Translations under genes and position numbers: made by a program
Assembly: GCA_023386315.1 (NCBI GenBank)
Contig: JAEWJZ010000029.1
Coordinates: 1-64,000, forward strand
Reading direction: 5' to 3'
DNA length: 64,000 bases
Source: Bacillota bacterium
Lineage (GTDB): Bacteria > Bacillota > Clostridia > Lachnospirales > Lachnospiraceae
Notes under the pieces: generated by a model
What the model was told of the DNA's origin: nothing
Database searches by the model: none
The model's input: the letters and a program-made list of their open reading frames with translations, nothing else
Part shown: positions 36,486 to 45,986 of the stretch, in pieces
Numbering within the stretch: position 1 is the first letter of the stretch
How the letters are laid out: every line of letters starts with the position of its first letter

Positions 36486-37250
36486 ATGAAAACGGTCAGA
36501 GTGAGAGATATGGTCATTGGAGAAGGCGTGCCAAAGGTATGCGTACCTATCGTGGAAACCAAAGTGAAAGATGCGGTATTATCTGCCGGAAACTTAAAAG
36601 CCGGCGGAGCCGATGTGGCGGAATGGCGGATTGACTGGCTTGATGATGCACATGATATCAGTAAAGTTGTGGAAGCGGCAGGCTGTATCCGAAAAGCCCT
36701 TGAGGAGATTCCTCTTCTTGCAACCTTCCGTACTGCAGGGGAAGGTGGAGAAAAGGAAATCAGTGTGCAGCAGTATATTGATTTATATCTTGCTCTTATA
36801 CGTTCCGGCTATGTGGATCTGATTGATGTGGAACTGTTTTTTGATGAAGAAGCCGGGAAGATGCTTGTGGAAGAAGCTCACAAAGAGGGCGTTTGTGTCA
36901 TCGCTTCCAATCATGATTTCCAGAAAACACCGGAGAAAGAGGAACTGTTTCGCCGTGTGAAGCTGATGCTTGAGCTGGGCGCAGACATTCCCAAAATTGC
37001 CGTGATGCCACGAAATGTGGGGGATGTTATGGTGCTTCTGACAGCAACTTATGAGATGTCACACTATATTTCAGACCGCCCCATTATTACCATGTCCATG
37101 TCAAAAGAGGGTGTGATCAGCCGGTTCTCCGGTGAGTTTTTCGGATCAGCACTGACCTTTGCTGCAATTGGGAAAGAATCGGCGCCGGGGCAGATTGAAG
37201 CTGGTAATTTAAAGAAGATGCTCAATCAGATCCACGATATTATTTCATAA
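36486..37250 (+). CDS. aroD: 3-dehydroquinate dehydratase, type I
   Basis: Third step of the shikimate pathway, by a Schiff-base mechanism. Catalytic His143 (ASNHDFQKTP) and Schiff-base Lys170 (IPKIAVMPRN) fall at the numbers known for the Salmonella and E. coli enzymes, with EWRIDW near residue 46 and the late RFSGEFFGSALTFA substrate loop. The length of 254 residues is normal. GGAAAGGGAA precedes the start. It stands alone between its own promoter and the tyrS T-box. Confidence 0.95.
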   Translation: MKTVRVRDMVIGEGVPKVCVPIVETKVKDAVLSAGNLKAGGADVAEWRIDWLDDAHDISKVVEAAGCIRKALEEIPLLATFRTAGEGGEKEISVQQYIDLYLALIRSGYVDLIDVELFFDEEAGKMLVEEAHKEGVCVIASNHDFQKTPEKEELFRRVKLMLELGADIPKIAVMPRNVGDVMVLLTATYEMSHYISDRPIITMSMSKEGVISRFSGEFFGSALTFAAIGKESAPGQIEAGNLKKMLNQIHDIIS

Positions 37251-37292
37251 TTTTGCCGTTTTCTGTCAGGTTTGCTTTGATAAAAAAGGATC

Positions 37293-37321
37293 TTGACAAA
37301 TAAAAAGAAACCTCATATACT
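37293..37321 (+). promoter_or_regulatory. Promoter of the tyrS T-box transcript
   Basis: Consensus TTGACA (37293-37298), a 17-base spacer and TATACT (37316-37321). Confidence 0.85.
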
Positions 37322-37339
37322 AAAAACTAACTTCATATA

Positions 37340-37620
37340 AAAGGAAAAGCATTGATAAGAACAAGTAACAGTACGGAGAGCCAGACAGAAAGCAGCCGGT
37401 TGATGAGAGGCGCATGGAAAACGGACTGCGAATACATCTTTGAGCTTCGCTCCCAAAGGTTTTAAGGCCCGGTAGGCGGCGACGGATTCCTGCACCCGTT
37501 ATTGTGCTAGAGTATCACATCAGTACTCGAAGAGATAAGCAGCGTGAGCTGTTTATAAAAAAAGGTGGTAACGCGAGATTTTAACCTCGTCCTTTTAACA
37601 GGACGGGGTTTATTTTTTTT
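37340..37620 (+). ncRNA. Tyrosyl T-box riboswitch leader
   Basis: A leader between a strong promoter and tyrS with T-box features. A TAC (Tyr) specifier triplet lies at 37433-37435 in the Stem I context. The T-box core AAAGGTGGTAACGCG is at 37561-37575; its TGGT bulge would pair with the ACCA end of tRNA-Tyr. A terminator stem AACCTCGTCCT/AGGACGGGGTT (37583-37610) is followed by T-rich 37611-37620. Uncharged tRNA-Tyr would favour the antiterminator and allow tyrS expression. The core departs from the common GGTACCGCG by reading AAC in place of ACC. Exact 5' limit is approximate. Confidence 0.9.
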
Positions 37621-37638
37621 AGGTAAAGGAGAATTGGA

Positions 37639-38859
37639 ATGACAATCTACGAAGAACTGAAAGCCAGAGGGCTGATTGCCCAGGTGACCAATGAAGAAGA
37701 GATCAGCAAAATGGTCAATGAAGGAAAGGCAGTATTCTATATTGGATTCGACCCGACAGCAGACAGTCTGCATGTGGGACATTTTATGGCTTTGTGTTTA
37801 ATGAAACGTCTGCAGGCGGCTGGTAATAAACCAATCGCCTTAATCGGCGGAGGAACCGCTATGATTGGCGATCCTTCCGGAAGAAGCGACATGCGTCAGA
37901 TGATGACAGTGGAAACCATCGCTCATAACTGCGACTGCTTTAAAAAGCAGATGAGCCGTTTTATTGACTTCTCCGAAGGAAAAGCCATGATGGTAAACAA
38001 TGCTGACTGGCTGATGGATTTAAACTACGTTGATTTTCTCCGGGAAATCGGTCCGCATTTCTCCGTAAACCGAATGCTCAGTGCAGAGTGCTACAAACAG
38101 CGTATGGAAAAAGGATTAAGCTTCCTGGAGTTTAACTACATGATCATGCAGAGCTACGATTTTTATGAGCTGTTCCAGCGCCATGGCTGCAACATGCAGT
38201 TCGGAGGAGATGACCAGTGGAGCAACATGCTTGGCGGAACCGAGCTGATCCGCAGAAAGCTTGGTAAGGATGCCCATGCCATGACGATCACACTGCTGTT
38301 AAATTCCGAAGGCAAAAAGATGGGAAAAACCCAGTCAGGTGCTGTATGGCTTGATCCGGAGAAGACTTCTCCTTTCGATTTCTTCCAGTACTGGAGAAAT
38401 ATTGCCGACGCTGATGTTTTAAAGTGTCTGCGTATGCTCACCTTCCTTCCATTAAGCCAGATTGATGAGATGGACAGCTGGGAAGGCAGCCAGTTAAACG
38501 AGGCAAAGGAAATCCTCGCTTACGAGCTGACCAGGCTGGTACATGGGGAAGAAGAGGCAGAGAAGGCGAAAAAGAGCGCAAGAGAGCTGTTTACAGGCGG
38601 CAATGCAGAAAACATGCCTGTATGTGAGCTGGGAGAAGCAGATTTTACAGACGGAAGTGTTGACATCTTAACCATTCTCCAGAAATCAGGCCTGGCACCC
38701 TCCCGTTCAGAAGCAAGACGTAATGTGGAACAGGGCGGAGTTACCGTAGATGGAGATTCCGTGAATGATGTAAAAGCTTCTTATACCAGAGAACAGCTGG
38801 CTGGTGGTGCAGTTGTGAGACGTGGAAAGAAGAAATTCGTGAAGGTTATTGCAAAATAA
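37639..38859 (+). CDS. tyrS: Tyrosyl-tRNA synthetase
   Basis: Class I synthetase that charges tRNA-Tyr. The HIGH-type motif is HVGH at residues 45-48 and the KMSKS-type motif is KMGKT at 227-231. Tyr-binding segments [13 protein letters not shown] and [13 protein letters not shown] are present. A C-terminal S4 RNA-binding domain (about 340-406; [19 protein letters not shown]) completes the 406-residue chain. AAAGGAG precedes the start. Expression is governed by the T-box just upstream. Confidence 0.97.
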   Translation: MTIYEELKARGLIAQVTNEEEISKMVNEGKAVFYIGFDPTADSLHVGHFMALCLMKRLQAAGNKPIALIGGGTAMIGDPSGRSDMRQMMTVETIAHNCDCFKKQMSRFIDFSEGKAMMVNNADWLMDLNYVDFLREIGPHFSVNRMLSAECYKQRMEKGLSFLEFNYMIMQSYDFYELFQRHGCNMQFGGDDQWSNMLGGTELIRRKLGKDAHAMTITLLLNSEGKKMGKTQSGAVWLDPEKTSPFDFFQYWRNIADADVLKCLRMLTFLPLSQIDEMDSWEGSQLNEAKEILAYELTRLVHGEEEAEKAKKSARELFTGGNAENMPVCELGEADFTDGSVDILTILQKSGLAPSRSEARRNVEQGGVTVDGDSVNDVKASYTREQLAGGAVVRRGKKKFVKVIAK

Positions 38860-38888
38860 AAAGGTTATGATAGCTTAGATTTAATATG

Positions 38889-38934
38889 GATCAAAAAATG
38901 GATGCTTATTGCAGCCATTTTTTGGTCTTTTTTT
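38889..38934 (+). terminator. Terminator after tyrS
   Basis: GATCAAAAAATGG (38889-38901) pairs with CCATTTTTTGGTC (38915-38927; one G-T pair) and is followed by a run of seven T. Confidence 0.88.
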
Positions 38935-39238
38935 GTATCAAATAGTTGATGGATTCAAAAAGTTTCAAATTATACAATAAAAGCCGGTTGGATTTTGGTA
39001 AAAAGTATCTGTTATTCCAGGAGTGATTGATTTTCGCCTGATCTCTGCTTATTATGAATCTTACGGTTAGAGATCCGGAGTAGTTACCTTATGAAAGACA
39101 AATATTATAAACAGAAAATATAAAAGAACATTAGTGGCGATGAACAATAATTATCATATTAAAAAAGGAAAATCATGTGGTGGAGTTTAGATTTAATCAT
39201 AAGTATAATGAATCCATACAAATATGGAGGTGATGTGA
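38935..39238 (+). other. Gene-free region ahead of the PTS operon
   Basis: About 300 bases with no open frame or structured RNA that I recognise. TATAAT at 39204-39209 is preceded by a poor -35 (TGGAGT, 39181-39186) at 17 bases, as expected for an activator-dependent promoter such as those used by LicR-type regulators. No clear operator was found. Confidence 0.4.
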
Positions 39239-39568
39239 GTGATAAATAATCTTGAGCAAATTGTCATGGAGCTGGTGGTGAATGGGGGGAATGCCAGGAG
39301 TATGGCGATGAAGGCGATCGCCGCTGCGCAGGGTAAAGACTATGATCTTGCTGCAGACAATATCGAGCAATGCAACATAGCTCTCAACAGAGCCCATGAG
39401 TTTCAAACGGGGATACTTCAGGCTGAGGCCGGAGAAAGTGGCCAGACTCCCGTCAGTTTAATTATGGTCCACGGTCAGGATCATTTAATGAATGCAATTA
39501 CAATAAGAGACCTGGCAATTCAAATGATTGAAATGTACAAAGTAATTTACAAAGAAAAGGAGGAATAA
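39239..39568 (+). CDS. PTS lactose/cellobiose-family component IIA
   Basis: A 109-residue IIA protein that takes phosphate from HPr on His78 (MVHGQDHLMNA, the same number as lactococcal IIA-Lac) and passes it to IIB; Asp81 is the usual trimer metal ligand. The chain starts at a GTG (39239) with GGAGG at 39226-39230. It is the first gene of a IIA-IIB-regulator-IIC-aminotransferase cluster and is followed after two bases by IIB. The sugar is probably a beta-glucoside or similar, not certain. Confidence 0.92.
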   Translation: MINNLEQIVMELVVNGGNARSMAMKAIAAAQGKDYDLAADNIEQCNIALNRAHEFQTGILQAEAGESGQTPVSLIMVHGQDHLMNAITIRDLAIQMIEMYKVIYKEKEE

Positions 39569-39570
39569 TA

Positions 39571-39876
39571 ATGATTTATATTACTCTCGTGTGCAATATG
39601 GGTATGTCAACCAGTATGTTAATGAACAAAATGCGTAAAAGCGCAATAGACCGGTCTTTAGAGGTGGATATTGTGGCTATGGCGGACAGTAATCTTCCAA
39701 GTTCTGAACGTCATACCGATATACTTCTTTTAGGTCCTCAGCTGTCTTTCATGCTGGAAGGATTCAAAGAAAGGTACCAAGATAAGATTCCTTATATAAC
39801 AGTTGTGAATCAAATGGATTATGGAATGATGAATGGAGAAAAGGTTCTGGATGATGCGCTTGCTATGCTGAGCTGA
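39571..39876 (+). CDS. PTS lactose/cellobiose-family component IIB
   Basis: A 101-residue IIB domain with phospho-cysteine Cys8 in the N-terminal motif CNMGMSTSML, and the later GPQLSFML typical of cellobiose/lichenan IIB. It receives phosphate from the IIA protein and passes it to the sugar bound in IIC. GGAGGAATA precedes the start. Confidence 0.93.
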   Translation: MIYITLVCNMGMSTSMLMNKMRKSAIDRSLEVDIVAMADSNLPSSERHTDILLLGPQLSFMLEGFKERYQDKIPYITVVNQMDYGMMNGEKVLDDALAMLS

Positions 39877-39917
39877 TCCATTAGGAGAGGCGTTCAGAGT
39901 GAAAAAGGGAGGAGCTT

Positions 39918-41843
39918 ATGAATCGTGAGATTACAGAAATCCTGAGTCTGCTTACTGAGAATACTTACAAGACTGCGGCTCAGTTGGCTGATTCCGTTTT
40001 AGCACATGAAAAAACTGTACGTACTCGAATCAAAGAACTTAATAGAATTCTGGAATCCAATGGAGCTTCCATTGTATCAAAGCAAAAATATGGTTATCGT
40101 CTGTTGGTTCACGATTTAGAGTTATATACATCATTCTGTTCTTCCTTAGGGGAGAGCGGATATCAGATGCTCCCATCGAATTCTGAGGAGCGTGTCAATT
40201 ACATGCTGGAATATCTTTTAAGTCATTCTAACTATGTAAAGCTGGAATACTTTGTTGATATATTATATGTATCACGCAATACAATAACTGCTGATATCAA
40301 GAAGGTTGAGTATATTTTTCACTTTTATCATATAGAGCTTGTCAGAAGGCCTAATTATGGGGTTAAGGCGGTTGGGAGTGAATTTGACAAACGTATTTGC
40401 ATGGCGAATCATTTTTTAAAAGCAAACCTGTCTTTTAAGAATGATAAAAAGAAACACGACGAGCAGCAGACCGTGTCGCTGATTTTGCAGAGCGTTCTTT
40501 GTAAGAATTCACTGCGTATTTCGGAAATCGCTTTTCAGGCATTGACAATGTGCCTCTATTTTGGGGTTAAGAGAATCCAGATGGGAAATCACATAGAAGC
40601 GGCTGGTATTGCCAGTAAGGTGGATCGTGTAAACGGCAGGGTGGATATCGATGTCAGGATAATGGAGGTGGCTGCTTTTGTAGCAATTGAAGTCGAAACC
40701 CAATTTTCTGTTACATTACCGGAGGAAGAGGTTGGGTATATCGCAGTTCTTCTGGCGGGTACTGTATTATCAGATATTGACTTGCCCATTAATAAAAACC
40801 TGGAAATTACTCATTTCATAGATGATCTGTCAATGCAGATGATATTGCGTGTGCGTGAGGGCTTTAAACTGGATTTTTTAGATAATTTTGACTTGCGTAT
40901 GTGTCTGAACAAGCACATGGTTCCTTTCAATATTCGCATGCTGTATGGTATCCCTCTGAAGAATCCCATTTTGGATAATGTAAAAAAGGAATACCCGTAT
41001 GCATATAATCTGGCAGCCCATGCATGTACTGTTTTAAATGAACATTACGGTGTGAGTATACCGGAAGAGGAAATTGGTTATTTTGCTCTTTTGTTTCAAT
41101 TCGCTCTTGAGAAGCAGGAGAAGAAGATACAGAAAAAAAACATTCTTATTGTTTGTTCATCGGGAATGGGAAGTTCGCAGTTATTTATCCACCGGTACAG
41201 ACAGATGTTTGGAAAGTATGTGGATCAAATTCGGGAATGTACCGTACTGGAAGTAGCGGCATATGATTATTCCGATATTGATTATTTATTCACTACGGTA
41301 CCGCTGGATGTGCCGGTGCCGGTACCCGTTTTTGTAGTGAGCCTGTTTTGGGACAGGGATGACTTCGCCAATGTTCATAAATTATTTGAACAGGATGATA
41401 CAAAGGTGATTCAGCAGTTTTTTGTTCCTGAACATTTTTTCAATCATATACAATTGCAGAGCAGGGAGGAAGTGATACGTTTCCTGTGTGATGCTGCAAA
41501 TCAGCATTTAACATTACCAGAAGATTTTTATGAATCAGTTATGAAGCGCGAATTTCTCGGACAGACGGATTTTGGCAATCTTGCCGCCATTCCACACCCA
41601 TTCACTATCATGACGGATAAAAGCTTCGTTATAGTTGGTATATTAAAAGAACCGATTCGGTGGGGACACAATGATGTGCAGATCGTATTCTTAGTATCTA
41701 TCTCTAGAGCAGGTGACAAGAATATTGAAGATTTTTATCAGCTGATAACAAACCTGTTATTCAATACGGAAAAGATAAAACAGTTAATAGATGAGCCGGA
41801 TTTCGATCACCTGATAAAATTGCTGAAAGATTCTGATGAATAA
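39918..41843 (+). CDS. LicR-type PRD transcriptional activator with EIIB and EIIA domains
   Basis: A 641-residue regulator: N-terminal helix-turn-helix domains (about 1-160), two PTS regulation domains (about 180-285 and 290-395, with conserved His-containing motifs such as EEEVGYIAVLLAG and EEEIGYFALLFQ), an EIIB-like domain with Cys413 (IVCSSGMGSSQLF) and an EIIA mannitol/fructose-like domain with His560 (IPHPFT). Phosphorylation by HPr and the operon's IIB would set its activity, so the operon is induced by its substrate and subject to carbon control. It is placed between IIB and IIC. Confidence 0.9.
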   Translation: MNREITEILSLLTENTYKTAAQLADSVLAHEKTVRTRIKELNRILESNGASIVSKQKYGYRLLVHDLELYTSFCSSLGESGYQMLPSNSEERVNYMLEYLLSHSNYVKLEYFVDILYVSRNTITADIKKVEYIFHFYHIELVRRPNYGVKAVGSEFDKRICMANHFLKANLSFKNDKKKHDEQQTVSLILQSVLCKNSLRISEIAFQALTMCLYFGVKRIQMGNHIEAAGIASKVDRVNGRVDIDVRIMEVAAFVAIEVETQFSVTLPEEEVGYIAVLLAGTVLSDIDLPINKNLEITHFIDDLSMQMILRVREGFKLDFLDNFDLRMCLNKHMVPFNIRMLYGIPLKNPILDNVKKEYPYAYNLAAHACTVLNEHYGVSIPEEEIGYFALLFQFALEKQEKKIQKKNILIVCSSGMGSSQLFIHRYRQMFGKYVDQIRECTVLEVAAYDYSDIDYLFTTVPLDVPVPVPVFVVSLFWDRDDFANVHKLFEQDDTKVIQQFFVPEHFFNHIQLQSREEVIRFLCDAANQHLTLPEDFYESVMKREFLGQTDFGNLAAIPHPFTIMTDKSFVIVGILKEPIRWGHNDVQIVFLVSISRAGDKNIEDFYQLITNLLFNTEKIKQLIDEPDFDHLIKLLKDSDE

Positions 41844-41914
41844 TCTGGTACTGTGATAATTGCTTTAAGTTACTATTGTTCTGGCAAAAGAAAAATATTT
41901 TGTGAGGTGGGAAA

Positions 41915-43219
41915 ATGGATAAGTTGACAAACTGGGTGCAACAGGTATTAGTCGGTAAAATGAATAAAATTACTAATTCTCGCTATTTTCAGGCAATAAA
42001 ATATGGTTTTGTGGCAATTATGCCCCTGACTATCATAGGCTCTATTTTTATGCTCATTACTGATTTTCCAATTCCTGGCTATGCCGAATGGATGTCCGGT
42101 ATATTTGGTGAAAACTGGATGGATTATATTTCTCCAGCTTATCGGGCTACTTTTAATATCATGGGACTTGTATTTTCCGGTACCATGTCTTATAAACTGG
42201 CGGAACGATACGGGATGGATAAACTAACATCTCTGGTGTTAGGGATTGTTGCTTACGTTGTGGTGATTCCCAAAACGGTTGTTTCTGAATCAGGTGAAAT
42301 TATCAGCAGAGTGATGCCATTTGAATGGACAGGAACAAAAGGAGTGATTGCTGCATTAATCATGTCTATTATTTCAGTGGAGATCACCAGGTTTTGTATT
42401 CGTAAAAAAATTATTATTAAAATGCCTGACAGTGTTCCTCCCATGATAAGTAATGCTTTTAGTGCTTTGATCCCTGGATTTTTAATTGTATTAACAGCTT
42501 TAATTTTTAATGGAATCGGAGTCAGAATATCAGGTTCATTCCCTCAGCTGCTTTATTCGATTATTCAGGTACCGTTACAGGGAATTATTGGTTCTCCAAT
42601 AGCCATTATAATAGTAGCCGGCCTAAATGGTCTTTCCTGGTGGTTTGGCATTCATCCGACTGTTGTCAACTCCATGCTTTATCCTATTTTGTATGCAAAT
42701 GCAGATGCAAATCAGGCATTGGCAGAAGCTGGGAATTTGACTCTGCAGACAGGTCATATAGGCACGGTACAGATGTTAGATCAGATTGGCACCATCGGAG
42801 GAGCTGGTTTAACCATAGGATTTGTGCTGAGTATGTTTCTGGTCAGGCGTTCTTCCAGAATGAAGGCAATGTTAAATGTATCTCTGATTCCTTCTTTTTT
42901 TAATATTAATGAGCCAATTATATTTGGCGTTCCGGTAATTTTCAATCCGTTGTTTTTAATACCGATAACACTGGCTCCGATTGTTTCAGTAATTATTGCT
43001 TATGTTTCAATTGCAATTGGATTCATGCCGATGTTTGCTGCCAGACAGGCTCCATGGGCTATGCCGATTATCTTTTCAGGATTTGCTGTTTCCGGCTGGC
43101 AATGTGCAGTGACTCAGGTTGTGGCGGTTGTGGCATCTACGCTTATTTACTATCCTTTTGTTAAAGTGTTAGACCAGCAGTATTGCAAGGAGGAGAATCA
43201 GGGAAATCTTAGTGCTTAG
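41915..43219 (+). CDS. PTS lactose/cellobiose-family component IIC
   Basis: A 434-residue sugar-transporting membrane subunit with about ten hydrophobic helices. The family signature segments GLNGLSWWFGIHPTVVNSMLYP and FNINEPIIFGVPVIFNP are intact. The start follows GTGAGGTGGG. There is no phospho-beta-glucosidase gene in the operon, so hydrolysis of the imported phospho-sugar, if it is a glycoside, must be done elsewhere. Confidence 0.92.
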   Translation: MDKLTNWVQQVLVGKMNKITNSRYFQAIKYGFVAIMPLTIIGSIFMLITDFPIPGYAEWMSGIFGENWMDYISPAYRATFNIMGLVFSGTMSYKLAERYGMDKLTSLVLGIVAYVVVIPKTVVSESGEIISRVMPFEWTGTKGVIAALIMSIISVEITRFCIRKKIIIKMPDSVPPMISNAFSALIPGFLIVLTALIFNGIGVRISGSFPQLLYSIIQVPLQGIIGSPIAIIIVAGLNGLSWWFGIHPTVVNSMLYPILYANADANQALAEAGNLTLQTGHIGTVQMLDQIGTIGGAGLTIGFVLSMFLVRRSSRMKAMLNVSLIPSFFNINEPIIFGVPVIFNPLFLIPITLAPIVSVIIAYVSIAIGFMPMFAARQAPWAMPIIFSGFAVSGWQCAVTQVVAVVASTLIYYPFVKVLDQQYCKEENQGNLSA

Positions 43220-43247
43220 CCATATGAATGGGAATTGGAGTGTGTAA

Positions 43248-44435
43248 ATGATGTTGAAGAGAAAGTATGATTTTGATGAGGTTATCAATCGCAAAAATAC
43301 GGACAGCCTAAAATATGACTTTGTTCTTGAAAAAGGTAAACCAGAGGGCACTCTTCCTCTATGGATAGCTGATATGGATTTTAGGATACCTGATGAAATT
43401 GTGGCTGCCCTTCACCAACGGGTGGATCAAGGCATTTTCGGTTACACTGAGACGAGAGACAGGTACTTTGAGGCAGTTCGTTATTGGCTGGAGAAGAGGC
43501 ACGGCTGGATTGTGGAAAAAGAATGGCTGGTTAAGAGCCCTGGAGTTGTATTTGCTCTGGCTATGGGAGTAAGAGCTTATACTGAACCTGGAGATGGCGT
43601 ATTGATTCAGCAACCGGTATACCAGGTCTTTGACAAAGTCATAAGGGAGAATGACAGAGTCGTTATTGATAATACACTTGTTCTCGGAGAAGACGGGAAA
43701 TACCATATGGATCTGGAGGACTTTGAAAGAAAAGCAGAACAGCATCATGTTAAATTGTTTTTATTATGCAATCCTCATAATCCGGGCGGAGTAGTATGGA
43801 GCCCGGACGAACTCAAGGAGCTGGGTGATATTTGCATCAGGAGAGACATGATTATAATCAGTGATGAAATACATCAGGATTTTGTATACAAGGGGAGACA
43901 TCAGGTATTTGCAAATATAAATGAAGGACTGAAAGAAAGAACCATAACATGCACCGCTCCAAGCAAGACTTTTAATCTGGCGGGACTGCAGACTGCAAAT
44001 ATTTTTATTCCAAATGACAGTCTGAGAGAAAAGTTCTTAAGGCAGATGAGAGCAGCAGGTTATGACCATCTTAATACGCTTGGGCTTGTTGCATGTGAGG
44101 CAGGATACCGTTACGGGGAAGACTGGCTGGAACAGCTATTAGAATATTTAAAAGGAAATATCTCATATGTAAGAGAGTATCTGGAGAAAAAAATAAGCAG
44201 GATCAAATTGATTGAGCCGGATGCAACTTACCTTTTGTGGCTGGATTTCAGGGAATTGGGCTTATCCGAAGAAGAACGCATGGATCTGCTGGAAAATAAG
44301 GCTGGTATCTGGCTGAACAGCGGCCTTAAGTTTGGTAAATCAGGGGAAGGTTTTGAACGAATGAATATAGCATGCCCCCGGTCAGTTCTGGGGGAGGCTT
44401 TAAGGAGACTGGAGCGGGCTGTAAATACATTGTAA
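43248..44435 (+). CDS. MalY/PatB-type pyridoxal-phosphate aminotransferase (C-S beta-lyase)
   Basis: A 395-residue fold-type I enzyme closest by eye to MalY/PatB: FDEVINRKNTDSLKYD and LPLWIADMDFRIPDEIVAALHQRVDQGIFGY at the N-terminus, HNPGGVVW, ISDEIHQDF, and the PLP lysine in APSKTFNLAGLQTAN. Known relatives cleave cystathionine, cysteine conjugates and other C-S bonds; E. coli MalY also regulates the mal regulon by protein contact. It follows the IIC gene after 28 bases and ends in a strong terminator, so it belongs to the PTS operon. Its role there is unclear. Confidence 0.88.
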   Translation: MMLKRKYDFDEVINRKNTDSLKYDFVLEKGKPEGTLPLWIADMDFRIPDEIVAALHQRVDQGIFGYTETRDRYFEAVRYWLEKRHGWIVEKEWLVKSPGVVFALAMGVRAYTEPGDGVLIQQPVYQVFDKVIRENDRVVIDNTLVLGEDGKYHMDLEDFERKAEQHHVKLFLLCNPHNPGGVVWSPDELKELGDICIRRDMIIISDEIHQDFVYKGRHQVFANINEGLKERTITCTAPSKTFNLAGLQTANIFIPNDSLREKFLRQMRAAGYDHLNTLGLVACEAGYRYGEDWLEQLLEYLKGNISYVREYLEKKISRIKLIEPDATYLLWLDFRELGLSEEERMDLLENKAGIWLNSGLKFGKSGEGFERMNIACPRSVLGEALRRLERAVNTL

Positions 44436-44482
44436 GTATCACTATTGTAAGTACTCGTTGTTGTTACAATTTTAGTAAATGC

Positions 44483-44528
44483 AAAAAACAGGGTTTGAAT
44501 TCTATTTTGATTCAAACCCTGTTTTTTT
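44483..44528 (+). terminator. Terminator of the PTS operon
   Basis: An 18-bp perfect stem, AAAAAACAGGGTTTGAAT (44483-44500) with its complement at 44510-44527, ending in a T run. Confidence 0.92.
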
Positions 44529-44679
44529 CGTATGCCAGGAAGGGAATATTTTGCTTAAAAAGGTATAATGATAGGAAATCCAAAAGATATAAGACGAATA
44601 ATTATGAATAATAGAGTGATAATAAAGCAAACAGTAGATTTATTTAATAAATCTTTAATAAAAAGAAAGAAGAAAGAAA

Positions 44680-45939
44680 ATGGAAGTCAAAGAGAAAATC
44701 GTGCAAGATAAAGGATTGGATCACACACTTAACGTATTGGAAGAAGGGTATCTCTTTATAAAAAACAGAACAGACCGGTACCACTGCAATATGTTTGAAA
44801 CTCATATTATGGGAGAAAAAGCGATCTGTTTAAGCGGAGAGGAAGCATGTAAGATTTTTTATGATGAAGAGCTATTTCAGCGCAAAGGTGCAATGCCAAT
44901 GAGAATTCAAAAAACTCTGTTTGGAGTTAATGCAATTCAAGGAATGGATAAGGAAGCACACACACAGCGAAAGTTATTGTTTATGTCGTTAATGACTGAT
45001 GTTCATCAGAAAGAACTGTCAATACTGTTTGAGAAGGAAATGGAGGCAGCTGTTAGCAGATGGGTAAGTCAAGATCAAACCGAGCTTTTCCGTGAAGCCA
45101 AAAATATATTATGCAAAGTATCATGTCTATGGACTGGAGTTCCTTTTCTGGAATCTGAAGCAGAAGACAGGGCAGACGATTTTTGTTCAATGATAGATGG
45201 GATAGGAGGAGTTGGTCCCAGGTACTGGAAAGGAAAAACTGCACGTAATCGAACGGAGGAGTGGATTCGTGGAATCATAGAAGAGGTAAGGCAGGGGAAA
45301 CTGATTGTGAAAGAAGATTCAGCCCTTAATTTGATTGCTTTTCATAGGGAGCCTGATGGTAATCTGATGGAGCTGCAAATGGCTGCAAAAGAACTGATAA
45401 ACATAATCAGACCAATTGTGGCTATTTCAACATATATCACATTTACAGCTTTAGCCATATATGAACATCCACAATGCAGGGAAAATCTGATTCATAATGA
45501 TAATAATTATTATGAAATGTTTGTACAGGAAGTACGCCGGTACTATCCATTTACTCCATTTGTAGGAGCAAGAGTACACAAAGACTTTGTCTGGGATCAG
45601 TATGAGTTCAAAAAAGGAGTACTGGTATTACTTGATGTATACGGAATGAACCATGATCCTGTCATATGGGGGGATCCTGATAAATTTCGTCCAGAGCGCT
45701 TTCAGGAAGAAAAAGACAGGACATATAGTTTTATTCCACAAGGCGGCGGTGATCCGGCAAAAGGGCATCGCTGTCCTGGTGAAGGTATTACGATTGAAAT
45801 TATGAAAGCCGGTTTGAATTTCCTGGTGAAGAAAATTGATTTTGAAGTGCCGGAGCAGGACTTAAGCTATAGTCTCTCAAGGATTCCTACTTTGCCTAAA
45901 AGCGGATTTATTATGAAACAAATTAAAAAACAGGATTAG
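44680..45939 (+). CDS. Cytochrome P450, CYP152-like fatty-acid peroxygenase
   Basis: A 419-residue P450 of the peroxide-using CYP152 type. Heme ligand Cys365 lies in GGGDPAKGHRCPGEG. The Arg244-Pro245 pair in NIIRPIVAIST matches the fatty-acid-carboxylate arginine of P450-BSbeta and replaces the usual acid-alcohol oxygen-activation pair. EVRRYYPF (ExxR) and FRPERF are present. Such enzymes hydroxylate fatty acids at the alpha or beta carbon with hydrogen peroxide and need no reductase; a related protein is known in Clostridium acetobutylicum. No redox partner is adjacent. The ribosome site is a weak GAAAGAAGAAAG run and the upstream region is A+T-rich. Confidence 0.9.
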   Translation: MEVKEKIVQDKGLDHTLNVLEEGYLFIKNRTDRYHCNMFETHIMGEKAICLSGEEACKIFYDEELFQRKGAMPMRIQKTLFGVNAIQGMDKEAHTQRKLLFMSLMTDVHQKELSILFEKEMEAAVSRWVSQDQTELFREAKNILCKVSCLWTGVPFLESEAEDRADDFCSMIDGIGGVGPRYWKGKTARNRTEEWIRGIIEEVRQGKLIVKEDSALNLIAFHREPDGNLMELQMAAKELINIIRPIVAISTYITFTALAIYEHPQCRENLIHNDNNYYEMFVQEVRRYYPFTPFVGARVHKDFVWDQYEFKKGVLVLLDVYGMNHDPVIWGDPDKFRPERFQEEKDRTYSFIPQGGGDPAKGHRCPGEGITIEIMKAGLNFLVKKIDFEVPEQDLSYSLSRIPTLPKSGFIMKQIKKQD

Positions 45940-45968
45940 AATCCACATGAGATTTTGATCCTGTTTTT
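45927..45968. terminator. Bidirectional terminator between P450 and HD-GYP genes
   Basis: AAAACAGGAT (45927-45936) overlaps the P450 stop and pairs with ATCCTGTTTT in 45958-45968, with T runs usable on both strands. Confidence 0.75.
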
Positions 45969-45986
45969 ACGACACACCTTTTTGAT

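Noticed and set aside
39078..39200. Possible structured RNA ahead of the PTS operon
   Set aside because: Only short weak inverted repeats are present, with no T-box, riboswitch or antiterminator pattern that I recognise.
44372..44611. 79-codon frame across the PTS operon terminator
   Set aside because: It crosses an 18-bp terminator stem, and no family resemblance or ribosome site is seen.
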